Positions 33,853 through 40,837 of a DNA stretch of 64,000 nt are shown piece after piece. The position numbers and the translations under genes are program-made. Position 1 is the stretch's first letter, and each line of letters begins with the position of its first letter. Origin of the DNA: JBAZKK01 sp041650795 (lineage in GTDB: Bacteria > Omnitrophota > Gorgyraeia > Gygaellales > Profunditerraquicolaceae). The stretch spans positions 9,433 through 73,432 of the forward strand of contig JBAZKK010000004.1 of NCBI GenBank assembly GCA_041650795.1, read 5' to 3'. The notes under the pieces are model-generated. The model was not told the DNA's origin. It saw nothing but the letters and a program-made list of their open reading frames with translations, and did no database searches.

Positions 33853-35891
33853 TGCCTTCCCAACCCCTTAAATTAGAAACGAGGTTGAGGCCTCGCGGGG
33901 ACCAGCCCAAGGCTATCCGGCAGTTAACCAAGAGCATAGAAGAGGGATATAAATACCGCACCCTCCTGGGTACGACCGGTTCCGGCAAGACATTTACTTT
34001 GGCCAATGTCATTGCCTGCCTGGGGTTGCCTACCCTGGTTATTTCCCATAACAAGACCCTGGCAGCGCAGTTATATTCGGAATTTAAGGGTTTCTTTCCA
34101 CATAATGCCGTAGAGTATTTCGTCAGCTATTATGATTATTACCAGCCTGAGGCATATATCCCCTCCACCGATACTTATATCGAAAAAGACGCCTCTATTA
34201 ATGACCGTCTTGACCGCCTGAGGCTTTCTGCTACCACCAGCATTATGTCGCGCCGCGATGTGATAGTGGTGGCTTCCGTTTCCTGCCTTTATAACCTCGG
34301 TTCTCCCGAAGATTACCGCGAGCTCCTGCTTTTTATCGAAAAGGGCATGACGATTGCGCGTGATGAGCTTTTGAGGAAGCTAATCCACATGCAGTATGAG
34401 CGTAACGACTATGAATTCGTACGAGGGAGGATCAGGGTCAGAGGCGACGTAGTGGAGGTTTTCCCTTCCTATGAGGAGACAGCGCTGCGTATCAATTTTT
34501 GCGGCAGCGTTATTGAGGGCATCTTCCAGATTAACCCGGTTTCGTCCGAGACGCTTGCCTCTTTTGATAAGGCGGCAATTTACCCTGCCAAGCATTTTTT
34601 GGTTTCCCCGGGCAGGCTCGATAACGCCGTTAGTTCCGTAATGTCGGAGCTGGAAGGTCAGCTTGCTTTCTTGCGCCGGAGCAACAAACTCCTGGAGGCC
34701 CAACGCCTGGAATCGCGTACCAACTATGATATGGAGATGCTTAAGGAGATAGGTTACTGTCACGGGATCGAGAATTATTCCAGGCATATCTGCGCGCGCC
34801 TCCCGGGTTCGCGTCCTTATACCATGATTGATTATTTCCCCGCTGATTTCCTTACCATTATTGATGAATCCCACGTTACCATGCCGCAGATAAGGGGGAT
34901 GTACGAAGGCGACCGCGCCAGGAAGGAGGTGCTGGTGGAATACGGTTTCCGCCTTCCTTCGTGCCTGGATAACCGCCCGCTTAAATTTGAGGAGTTTGGC
35001 GACATTACCAAAAGGACGGTATTTGTTTCTGCCACTCCCGACGAATACGAGATAAAAAGGAGCAGGGGTGTGGTAATTGAACAGATCATCAGGCCCACGG
35101 GGCTGCTCGACCCGGAGATTATGGTACGGCCTACCGTAAACCAGGTTGAGGATCTTATCTCCGAGGTCAAGAAACGCGCCAGGAATAACGAGCGCGTGCT
35201 GGCGACTACTCTTACCAAGCGGATGGCTGAGGACCTCAGCGCCTATTTACAGGAGAAGGGGTTAAGGGTAAAATACCTGCATAGCGAGATCCAGACCATT
35301 GAACGCAGCAAGATACTGCGCGATTTAAGAGAAAGGAAGTTTGATTGCCTGGTAGGCATAAATCTCTTAAGGGAAGGGCTTGACCTCCCTGAGGTGTCTC
35401 TGGTAGCGATACTGGATGCCGATAAGGAGGGTTTTTTGCGTTCCGCCACTTCGCTCATACAGGTCGCCGGCCGGGCCGCCCGCAATATCAACGGGACAGT
35501 TATCATGTATGCTGATACAGTTACCGGCTCGATGAAAAAAGCGATCGCAGAAAGTGATCGCAGGAGAAAGATTCAATTGGAGTTCAACCGGAAAAACAAC
35601 ATCACCCCGCGTTCCATCAAGAAGGAGATACGTTCAGGGATTGAGGAGTTGGCAGAGGCTGAAGGGTTCGTGGAAGGGTTAACCGGACAGGCCCGCGACG
35701 AATACGAGATTGCCAGATATGCCGCGCAGCTGGAATACGAGATGGAACTGGCTGCCAGGAACCTGCAGTTTGAAAAGGCTGCCCAACTGCGCGACCAACT
35801 TAGCGAATTTAAGGGACGGTTCTCAACTACGGTTAAAAGTGTCCCCGCAGGGGACAGTTCTAACCGCGCTTCAGAACCGTCCCTAGAATAA
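33852..35891 (+). CDS. uvrB: Excinuclease ABC subunit B UvrB, with repeat-encoded C-terminal tail
   Basis: Damage-verifying helicase of nucleotide excision repair. 679 aa from ATG 33852 (a TTG precedes it directly). Walker A GTTGSGKTFTLANV, beta-hairpin region YYDYYQPEAYIP, DESHVTMPQ, motif V/VI LREGLDLPEV and QVAGRAARN, and a C-terminal UVR domain (YEMELAARNLQFEKAAQLRDQL). The UVR helix ends at LSEFK; the remaining 25 or so residues are encoded by a palindromic repeat (35812-35884) seen after three other genes in the window. That tail is unlike normal UvrB and probably unstructured. Confidence 0.96.
   Translation: MPSQPLKLETRLRPRGDQPKAIRQLTKSIEEGYKYRTLLGTTGSGKTFTLANVIACLGLPTLVISHNKTLAAQLYSEFKGFFPHNAVEYFVSYYDYYQPEAYIPSTDTYIEKDASINDRLDRLRLSATTSIMSRRDVIVVASVSCLYNLGSPEDYRELLLFIEKGMTIARDELLRKLIHMQYERNDYEFVRGRIRVRGDVVEVFPSYEETALRINFCGSVIEGIFQINPVSSETLASFDKAAIYPAKHFLVSPGRLDNAVSSVMSELEGQLAFLRRSNKLLEAQRLESRTNYDMEMLKEIGYCHGIENYSRHICARLPGSRPYTMIDYFPADFLTIIDESHVTMPQIRGMYEGDRARKEVLVEYGFRLPSCLDNRPLKFEEFGDITKRTVFVSATPDEYEIKRSRGVVIEQIIRPTGLLDPEIMVRPTVNQVEDLISEVKKRARNNERVLATTLTKRMAEDLSAYLQEKGLRVKYLHSEIQTIERSKILRDLRERKFDCLVGINLLREGLDLPEVSLVAILDADKEGFLRSATSLIQVAGRAARNINGTVIMYADTVTGSMKKAIAESDRRRKIQLEFNRKNNITPRSIKKEIRSGIEELAEAEGFVEGLTGQARDEYEIARYAAQLEYEMELAARNLQFEKAAQLRDQLSEFKGRFSTTVKSVPAGDSSNRASEPSLE
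35812..35884. repeat. Palindromic dispersed repeat, copy A (inside uvrB 3' end)
   Basis: Outer arms AGGGACGGTTCT (35812-35823) and AGAACCGTCCCT (35873-35884) are perfectly complementary (12 bp). An inner stem CGGTTAAAAGTGTCCCC / GGGGACAGTTCTAACCG pairs 15 of 17 positions around the loop GCA. The 73-bp element can therefore form a long cruciform or RNA hairpin. It is translated in frame as the end of UvrB. Related copies: 57494-57528, 63824-63906 and, decayed, 62429-62480. Confidence 0.9.
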
Positions 35892-35903
35892 GAAGGAGAA
35901 GGG

Positions 35904-36659
35904 ATGCTGCTGGCCGTTGACGTAGGGAATACTAACATAACCCTGGGTGTATTTGATAAGGAGCGGATTTTGAGGCGTTACAGTATCCCTACCTACAGGA
36001 GGACGTATCGCAGGGGGCTTTTACCGATATTAAGAAGCTACCCCATAGAAAACGCCATAATCTCCAGCGTTGTGCCATATGCCACTGCTATATTGAAAAA
36101 GGAGCTTTTCAGGCAGCTAGGGAAAAAGCCTTTAGTGTTGGGCCTGAATATCAAAGTGCCGATAACTAACCGTTACCGTAAGAGGCGTCAGGTTGGACAG
36201 GACCGCTTGGTAAATGCTTATGCGGTATGCGAGTTTTACGGTCCTCCCGCTGTGGTAGTGGATTTCGGCACTGCGGTTACCTTCGACGTCGTCTCGCGCA
36301 GAGGGGAATATCTTGGGGGGATGATACTTCCCGGCTTAAGAATGTCCCTGGCGGCATTGGCAGAAAAAACCGCCCTGTTGCCGGATATAAAATTAAAGAG
36401 ACCGAAAGAATTTATCGGACGCGATACTGCCGAAAGCATCTTAAGCGGGGTTGTCCACGGTTTTGCAGCCATGACCCGCGATATGATAAGAAGCATCAGA
36501 GGCGCTATCGGCAATGATGCGATAGCGGTCTTTACAGGGGGCGATAGCGCCCTTCTGGCGCAGTATATCAAGGAAGCTAAGCGCCTGGATGCGGATTTGA
36601 CTATCAAGGGCCTTAATCTTATTTACAGCAGGAAATACTTGACAAGAGGTTCTGTTTGA
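35904..36659 (+). CDS. coaX: Type III pantothenate kinase CoaX
   Basis: Phosphorylates pantothenate, first committed step to CoA. 251 aa; ASKHA-fold start MLLAVDVGNTNITLGVFD, ISSVVPYATAIL, the family motif GQDRLVNAYAV, VVVDFGTAVTFDVV, GMILPGLRMSLAALAEKTALLP and FTGGDSALL. SD AGAAGGAG precedes the ATG. A consensus promoter for the following PilZ gene overlaps its last codons. The feedback-insensitive type III kinase fits a cell with heavy CoA demand. Confidence 0.96.
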   Translation: MLLAVDVGNTNITLGVFDKERILRRYSIPTYRRTYRRGLLPILRSYPIENAIISSVVPYATAILKKELFRQLGKKPLVLGLNIKVPITNRYRKRRQVGQDRLVNAYAVCEFYGPPAVVVDFGTAVTFDVVSRRGEYLGGMILPGLRMSLAALAEKTALLPDIKLKRPKEFIGRDTAESILSGVVHGFAAMTRDMIRSIRGAIGNDAIAVFTGGDSALLAQYIKEAKRLDADLTIKGLNLIYSRKYLTRGSV

Positions 36660-36667
36660 CCTATAAT
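36639..36667 (+). promoter_or_regulatory. Consensus sigma-70 promoter
   Basis: TTGACA (36639-36644), 17-nt spacer, TATAAT (36662-36667): identical to consensus in both hexamers. It begins inside the 3' end of coaX and should start transcription near 36674, producing the structured leader and the PilZ gene. Confidence 0.85.
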
Positions 36668-36690
36668 TAAGAATGTAACGGCAATTTTTA

Positions 36691-36773
36691 ACCCTGGATA
36701 ATAGGTGCGAAACTCTAACGAGATGTTTCGAAAGCCGCGGGATAGTCAGATAAAGACAAGCCGCGGTTTTTTA
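36691..36773 (+). promoter_or_regulatory. Candidate c-di-GMP-I-like riboswitch with terminator
   Basis: The leader between the promoter and the PilZ gene folds into two hairpins. The first is CGAAAC-TCT (36708-36716), loop AACG, AGA-T-GTTTCG (36721-36730). Next comes AAAGCCGCGG, then a GTC/GAC stem (36745-36747 with 36755-36757) and GCCGCGG. The order AATAGG - P2 - AAAGCC-CGGG - P3 - GAC-A-GCCG-GGTT resembles the GEMM c-di-GMP-I core. AGCCGCGG (36733-36740) pairs with CCGCGGTT (36761-36768) followed by six T, a terminator. P2 is extended compared with GEMM and lacks a GNRA loop, so class membership is unproven. Confidence 0.5.
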
Positions 36774-36795
36774 TTTATTGAAGGAGGGTTAAATA

Positions 36796-37137
36796 ATGGA
36801 GACATATTCCTCCAGCGATAAAAGATTGTTCCAGCGGGTGCCGTTAAGAATCAGCTTGAGGTTCCTAAATACCTCGACCAATAAGTGGAATTTAGTGCAG
36901 ACCGAAGATATCAGCGCCAGGGGCATCGGCATGCTTACACAAAGGGAAGTCGATCCCGAGACTCCCCTTGAGATGTGGCTGCCCATACCTGAGAGAGGCG
37001 AGACCTACTATACAAGAGGCAAGGTTGCCTGGTCCAGGCGCCTTGAGCCGGACAGGTACCGCGTAGGGGTAGAACTTAACCGCGTTGACCTGATGGGCCT
37101 GGCGCCTTTTATGAGGAAAGCTGAAGCCGCGGTTTAA
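36796..37137 (+). CDS. PilZ domain protein
   Basis: 113-aa single PilZ domain: KRLFQRVPLRI with the RxxxR element, DISARGIGML with DxSxxG, then strands LEMWLPIPERGETYYTRGKVAWS and YRVGVELN. SD AAGGAGGG precedes the ATG. Unlike the two other PilZ genes here, it has its own consensus promoter and a structured leader, so its expression is separately controlled and may respond to the ligand it senses. Confidence 0.85.
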   Translation: METYSSSDKRLFQRVPLRISLRFLNTSTNKWNLVQTEDISARGIGMLTQREVDPETPLEMWLPIPERGETYYTRGKVAWSRRLEPDRYRVGVELNRVDLMGLAPFMRKAEAAV

Positions 37138-37228
37138 AAAGAGAATTTCATCCCGCCTGATTCAAGCCCGTTATCTTCGGTATTTTCAATAATTAGTTAG
37201 GTATTTATTATTTCTCCCCTATTTTATC

Positions 37229-38173
37229 TTATTTCAATAGATAACTTATGACGCGTTTTTCGGATACCTTGCCGTTTTTGTAAAATACCGTCGAGCCGCT
37301 TTTAAGGATTCCGTCCGTGCCGTAATTATTCGTCCTTGTTTGTATTAAAGCTCCGCTTCCAACCTTAGAGCCATTACGGATTGTTATTGCAATTTGTTTT
37401 AATTTTCCGTTGGCATGGTAACTGTAGCTTTGTATGGTATTTGTTTTTTGGAGCGTTTTGCCATTTTTTGTAATAACCGCAGTTGTAGAGATGTGGTCTA
37501 TTTTATGGGTAGTGGCATCGCGGGTGATTACTGAATTTGAGGTAATCTTCTTGCCGCTTGCATATTGCACCGTAATTTTGTATCCTGTTGCCAGACCGTT
37601 ACTACCGTATTCGTATGCCGTTGTGTGAGTTTCAGTTACTTCCCCTTTGCTGTTCTTGCATGTTATTGTCCGCACTGCGACTTTACCTTTGTTGTTCAAG
37701 ACATATTTATATTCCTGGGTTCCGGAGCTGATTTTTTCACCTTTGGTGTTATATTTTACCCAGCTTATTTTAGTTATTAACCCCTTGTCATTTCTTGTAT
37801 AAACATTATCTTTGTATCCTATGTAATTCCCGTTTTTATCGTATATTTTCTCTTTGCTGCCGGCCGGCTGGGCGCTCGCATCGGCTTTTTCTTTTGTATT
37901 TGCAGCAGTTACGCTATCGGCAGTGGCGGTACTCACCTTGCCTTTTTCATTTTTATCGGCAGTGCCGGTGTTTACTTCAGGCGTTGCAATGGGCTGGGTT
38001 GTAGCCGGCGCTTCTATTTTAACCATGTTAACAGCGCGAAGCCCCGCCTTATAAACAGGCATAGTCTTGTTTGTCTCCAGAAGCAGGGGGGAGATCCCCT
38101 CAGCATGGCTGGCTGCTGTTATGCCAAGCACGCAGGCAAGAAATGTTAAAAGCATCAGGTTTACCTTCTTCAT
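37229..38173 (-). CDS. Secreted YD/MORN-like repeat protein, unknown function
   Basis: 314 aa from the ATG at 38173 (MKKVNLMLLTFLACVLGI, a clear signal peptide, probable cleavage after SHA); an upstream in-frame ATG lies in the leader and is unlikely. Residues about 60-115 are a low-complexity Thr/Ala/Lys linker. The remainder is short repeats built on Y-x-x-(N)G-K/L: YDKNGNYIGYKDN, YNTKGEKISSGTQEYKY, YEYGSNGLATGYKIT, YSYHANGKLKQIAIT, NNYGTDGILKSGSTVFY. These resemble the beta-strand YD-type or MORN-like repeats of wall-associated proteins. Composition is AT-richer than its neighbours. It has a long leader with two copies of a structured RNA element. Confidence 0.7.
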   Translation of the reverse strand: MKKVNLMLLTFLACVLGITAASHAEGISPLLLETNKTMPVYKAGLRAVNMVKIEAPATTQPIATPEVNTGTADKNEKGKVSTATADSVTAANTKEKADASAQPAGSKEKIYDKNGNYIGYKDNVYTRNDKGLITKISWVKYNTKGEKISSGTQEYKYVLNNKGKVAVRTITCKNSKGEVTETHTTAYEYGSNGLATGYKITVQYASGKKITSNSVITRDATTHKIDHISTTAVITKNGKTLQKTNTIQSYSYHANGKLKQIAITIRNGSKVGSGALIQTRTNNYGTDGILKSGSTVFYKNGKVSEKRVISYLLK

Positions 38174-38182
38174 TTTATTTTC

Positions 38183-38243
38183 CCCCTTATCGATCCGTGG
38201 CATTCCGCGCCCTTTGCGGCCGGCGCGGGTTTATCGTCTGGGG
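38183..38243 (-). promoter_or_regulatory. Structured RNA element, promoter-distal copy, overlapping the SD
   Basis: Minus-strand leader: CGAT (38233-38236) pairs with ATCG, with J AAAC, then a 7-bp stem CCGCGCC / GGCGCGG, then the joining segment AATGCCACGG. The 29 nt at 38183-38211 are identical to 38418-38446. GGGG at the 3' end is the Shine-Dalgarno of the 38173 ATG and can pair with CCCC (38240-38243), so formation of the outer helix would hide the ribosome site. Class unknown. Confidence 0.55.
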
Positions 38244-38354
38244 CGGTTTTATCCCCATCTATTTTTCGCAGAAGCAACGACCCCGTCTTATTTATTCACC
38301 TCCTTTGGGTCCGCATATTTTCTGCCTTATTTACGCTCTCACGGCAAATAAAAT

Positions 38355-38390
38355 AGCCGGGTTGCCTTTCCTTAATTCGGCAACCCGGCT
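38355..38390 (-). terminator. Intrinsic terminator in the leader of the 38173 gene
   Basis: Perfect 12-bp stem AGCCGGGTTGCC / GGCAACCCGGCT with a 12-nt loop; on the minus strand it is followed by ATTTTATTT. It lies between the two copies of the structured element, so it can attenuate transcription before the gene. The left arm also resembles the 3' strand of a GEMM aptamer. Confidence 0.75.
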
Positions 38391-38417
38391 GTCGATAATA
38401 ACGGCTAAATAAAATTG

Positions 38418-38480
38418 CCCCTTATCGATCCGTGGCATTCCGCGCCGGATGCAGCTATGGGCGCGGCTTTATCGTTAAGG
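38418..38480 (-). promoter_or_regulatory. Structured RNA element, promoter-proximal copy, ahead of a terminator
   Basis: Minus strand: P1 CCTTAACGAT (38471-38480) with ATCGATAAGG (9 of 10 pairs), J AAAG, P2 CCGCGCC / GGCGCGG (7 bp) with a 13-nt loop, J AATGCCACGG. Alternatively TCGATAA (plus 38422-38428) pairs with TTATCGA (plus 38392-38398) just before AGCCGGGTTGCC; together with GCCACGG this mimics P3 and the 3' end of c-di-GMP-I riboswitches. It is followed by a terminator, the layout of a transcriptional riboswitch. Confidence 0.55.
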
Positions 38481-38504
38481 AATGCGTATAGTATCTCCAC
38501 CCAA

Positions 38505-38533
38505 AGTTTAAATCATTCTTTTGGGCATTTCAA
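38505..38533 (-). promoter_or_regulatory. Predicted promoter for the 38173 gene leader
   Basis: Minus strand TTGAAA (38528-38533), 17-nt spacer, TAAACT (38505-38510). Predicted start near 38498, giving a leader of about 325 nt that begins shortly before the first RNA element. The stretch 38174-38688 holds no protein gene, only this leader and the groES control region. Confidence 0.5.
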
Positions 38534-38594
38534 TACAGAAACACCTTTTAAGGAAAGCGCTTTCCGGGCATTACGAGATAGATAAAAAAAATAC

Positions 38595-38649
38595 TTGACA
38601 AGCTTTTCTTTTATTTTTATAATTAGCACTCTTGTAGGGTGAGTGCTAA
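38595..38649 (+). promoter_or_regulatory. groESL promoter with CIRCE operator (HrcA site)
   Basis: TTGACA (38595-38600), 17-nt spacer, TATAAT (38618-38623): full consensus. The CIRCE inverted repeat TTAGCACTC (38623-38631), 9-nt spacer, GAGTGCTAA (38641-38649) is perfect and begins at the last base of the -10 box. HrcA bound there would block initiation, and heat inactivation of HrcA would release it. No hrcA gene is in the window. Confidence 0.96.
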
Positions 38650-38688
38650 AATAAACCATACAATAAACATACATAAGGAGGTGTGGTT

Positions 38689-38979
38689 ATGAAGATTCAA
38701 CCGTTAGGCGACCGCGTAGTAGTTAAACCTTTAGAGGCAGAGGCCAAGACCAAGGGCGGGATAGTCCTTCCCGATACCGCAAAAGAAAAACCTCAGGAGG
38801 GAGAGATAGTAGCGGTAGGAAAGGGCAAGGTTCTTGACAGCGGAAGTATTCAGGCCCTGGAGGTCAAGGTGGGAGATAAGGTATTATACGCAAAGTATTC
38901 CGGGAACGAGATCACCACCAAGGACGGGGAAGAGCTCTTGATTATGCGCGAAGAGGATATCCTGGCGATTATAAAATAG
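38689..38979 (+). CDS. groES: Co-chaperonin GroES
   Basis: 96 aa from ATG 38689 (MKIQPLGDRVVVKPL), 7 nt after AAGGAGG; an upstream GTG in frame adds two residues and is not needed. The mobile loop KTKGGIVLPDTAKEKPQEG, the roof region and a C-terminal EEDILAII are canonical. Heptameric lid of the GroEL folding chamber. It is expressed with groEL from the CIRCE-controlled promoter. Confidence 0.98.
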   Translation: MKIQPLGDRVVVKPLEAEAKTKGGIVLPDTAKEKPQEGEIVAVGKGKVLDSGSIQALEVKVGDKVLYAKYSGNEITTKDGEELLIMREEDILAIIK

Positions 38980-39011
38980 AAACGTATCTATTAGGAAAAG
39001 GAGGTTATCTA

Positions 39012-40643
39012 ATGGCAAAGCAATTGTTGTATAGCGATGAAGCGCGCCGCAAGATACTTAGCGGCGTAGAGCAGCTTTCTGCTGCGGTAAAGGTGACGTT
39101 GGGACCCAAGGGGCGCAACGTCGTAATAGACAAAAAATTCGGTTCGCCCACTATTACCAAGGACGGGGTTACGGTAGCCAAGGAGATTGATCTGGAGGAC
39201 CCGTATGAAAATATGGGAGCCCAGATGGTCAAAGAAGTTGCGGAGAAGACCTCTGATACCGCCGGCGACGGCACTACTACTGCCACGCTTTTGGCTGAGG
39301 CGATTTACCGCGAGGGGCTCAAGAATGTTACTGCCGGCGCAAACCCCATGGAGCTAAAACGCGGCATAGATAAGGCGGTGGATAAAGTCGTAGAGGAATT
39401 AGGGAAACTTTCCACTCCTATCAAGGACAAGAAAGAGGTAGCGCAGGTTGCCTCAATCGCCGCAAACTCCGATACCACCATCGGCGAGCTTATTGCCGAG
39501 GCAATGGATAAGGTCGGCAAGGACGGCGTTATTACCGTAGAAGAGGCAAAGTCCACCGCCACCACCCTTGAGGTGGTAGAAGGCATGCAGTTTGACCAGG
39601 GTTACCTTTCCCCCTATTTTGTTACCGATGCCGAAAGGATGGAGGTGTTTCTTGAAGACCCCTATATCCTGATATACGAAAAGAAAATATCCTCTATCAA
39701 GGATATCCTTCCGCTTTTAGAGAAGATTGCGCGCACCGGCAAGCCCCTGTTGATTGTGGCAGAAGAGGTTGAGGGAGAGGCATTGGCTACCCTGGTAGTC
39801 AACAAGATACGCGGCACCTTTGCGGCTTGTGCAGTCAAGGCGCCGGGTTACGGCGACAGGCGCAAGGCAATGCTCGAGGACATCGCGGTCCTTACCGGCG
39901 GCAAGGCGATTACCGAAGACCTAGGGATTAAATTGGAGAACATCAATGTCGAGGACCTGGGGCGCGCCAAGAGGGTCAAGGTTGACAAGGAAAACACCAC
40001 TATCGTTGAAGGCGCCGGCAAGACCCAGGGCATCAACGGCAGGATTGCGCAGATTAAAAAGCAGATCGATGATAGCGATTCCGATTACGATAAAGAGAAA
40101 CTGCAGGAACGCCTGGCAAAGCTTGCCGGAGGAGTTGCGGTAATCAATGTCGGCGCAGCTACCGAGACTGAGATGAAAGAAAAGAAGGCCAGGGTTGAGG
40201 ACGCGCTTCATGCTACCCGCGCAGCTTCCCAGGAAGGCATTGTTCCCGGAGGCGGCGTGGCTCTGCTGCGTACCATTGCGGCACTTGATAAGGTCAAGGC
40301 TGACGGAGACGAAAAGATAGGCATTAATATCGTCAAAAGGGCGATCGAGGAGCCTATAAGGCAGATTGCCGAAAACGCCGGCCTGGAAGGCTCTGTAGTG
40401 GTGCAGCGTATCAAGACAGAGAAGACCAACGTGGGTTATGACGTGAATCAGGATGCCTATGTAGATATGCTTGAGGCAGGCGTGATTGATCCCACTAAGG
40501 TTACCCGTTCTGCGCTCCAGAACGCTTCCAGCATCGCAGCGTTGCTCTTGACTACAGAGACGCTAATTGCTGATAAGCCTGAGAAGGAAGAGAAGATGCC
40601 TCCGATGCCTCCGGGAGGCGGAGGAATGGGGGGCATGTATTAA
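39012..40643 (+). CDS. groEL: Chaperonin GroEL
   Basis: 543 aa 60-kDa chaperonin: VTLGPKGRNVVIDKKFGSPTITKDGVTVAKEI, ATP-site GDGTTTATLLA with the catalytic Asp, apical-domain EGMQFDQGYLSPYFVTD, and the flexible Gly/Met tail GGGGMGGMY. Starts with an AGGAGG 6 nt upstream. A single copy in the window. Confidence 0.98.
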   Translation: MAKQLLYSDEARRKILSGVEQLSAAVKVTLGPKGRNVVIDKKFGSPTITKDGVTVAKEIDLEDPYENMGAQMVKEVAEKTSDTAGDGTTTATLLAEAIYREGLKNVTAGANPMELKRGIDKAVDKVVEELGKLSTPIKDKKEVAQVASIAANSDTTIGELIAEAMDKVGKDGVITVEEAKSTATTLEVVEGMQFDQGYLSPYFVTDAERMEVFLEDPYILIYEKKISSIKDILPLLEKIARTGKPLLIVAEEVEGEALATLVVNKIRGTFAACAVKAPGYGDRRKAMLEDIAVLTGGKAITEDLGIKLENINVEDLGRAKRVKVDKENTTIVEGAGKTQGINGRIAQIKKQIDDSDSDYDKEKLQERLAKLAGGVAVINVGAATETEMKEKKARVEDALHATRAASQEGIVPGGGVALLRTIAALDKVKADGDEKIGINIVKRAIEEPIRQIAENAGLEGSVVVQRIKTEKTNVGYDVNQDAYVDMLEAGVIDPTKVTRSALQNASSIAALLLTTETLIADKPEKEEKMPPMPPGGGGMGGMY

Positions 40644-40675
40644 GTCTCCAGAGACAGCTAGGTTTTTGTTCAGGC

Positions 40676-40710
40676 AAAAGGCGCAAGGTCTAACTAACCT
40701 TGCGCCTTTT
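40676..40710. terminator. Bidirectional intrinsic terminator after groEL
   Basis: Perfect 14-bp stem AAAAGGCGCAAGGT / ACCTTGCGCCTTTT with a 7-nt loop, followed by GTTT. The A-run before and T-run after allow function in either direction; the relevant one is + after groESL. Confidence 0.9.
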
Positions 40711-40726
40711 GTTTAGAAAGCTTCCC

Positions 40727-40755
40727 TTGAGAATTAAAAACGAAAGTGATAAAAT
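40727..40755 (+). promoter_or_regulatory. Predicted promoter for the histidine kinase pair
   Basis: TTGAGA (40727-40732), 17-nt spacer, TAAAAT (40750-40755). The leader to the ATG at 40838 is GC-rich with several CCGG inverted repeats, e.g. TCCGG-AAGTG-CCGGA at about 40809-40823; I cannot assign it to an RNA class. Confidence 0.6.
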
Positions 40756-40837
40756 AAGCTATAGATCGGATGCCGGGTCCGGCTTGCGATGGGGCGTGGT
40801 ATCCGGAAGTGCCGGAGGTTGTCCAGAGGATTAACCC

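Noticed and set aside
38067..38412. Two overlapping + strand ORFs of 94 and 113 codons
   Set aside because: They fall on the minus-strand leader with its RNA elements and terminator, lack an SD and show no conserved motif.
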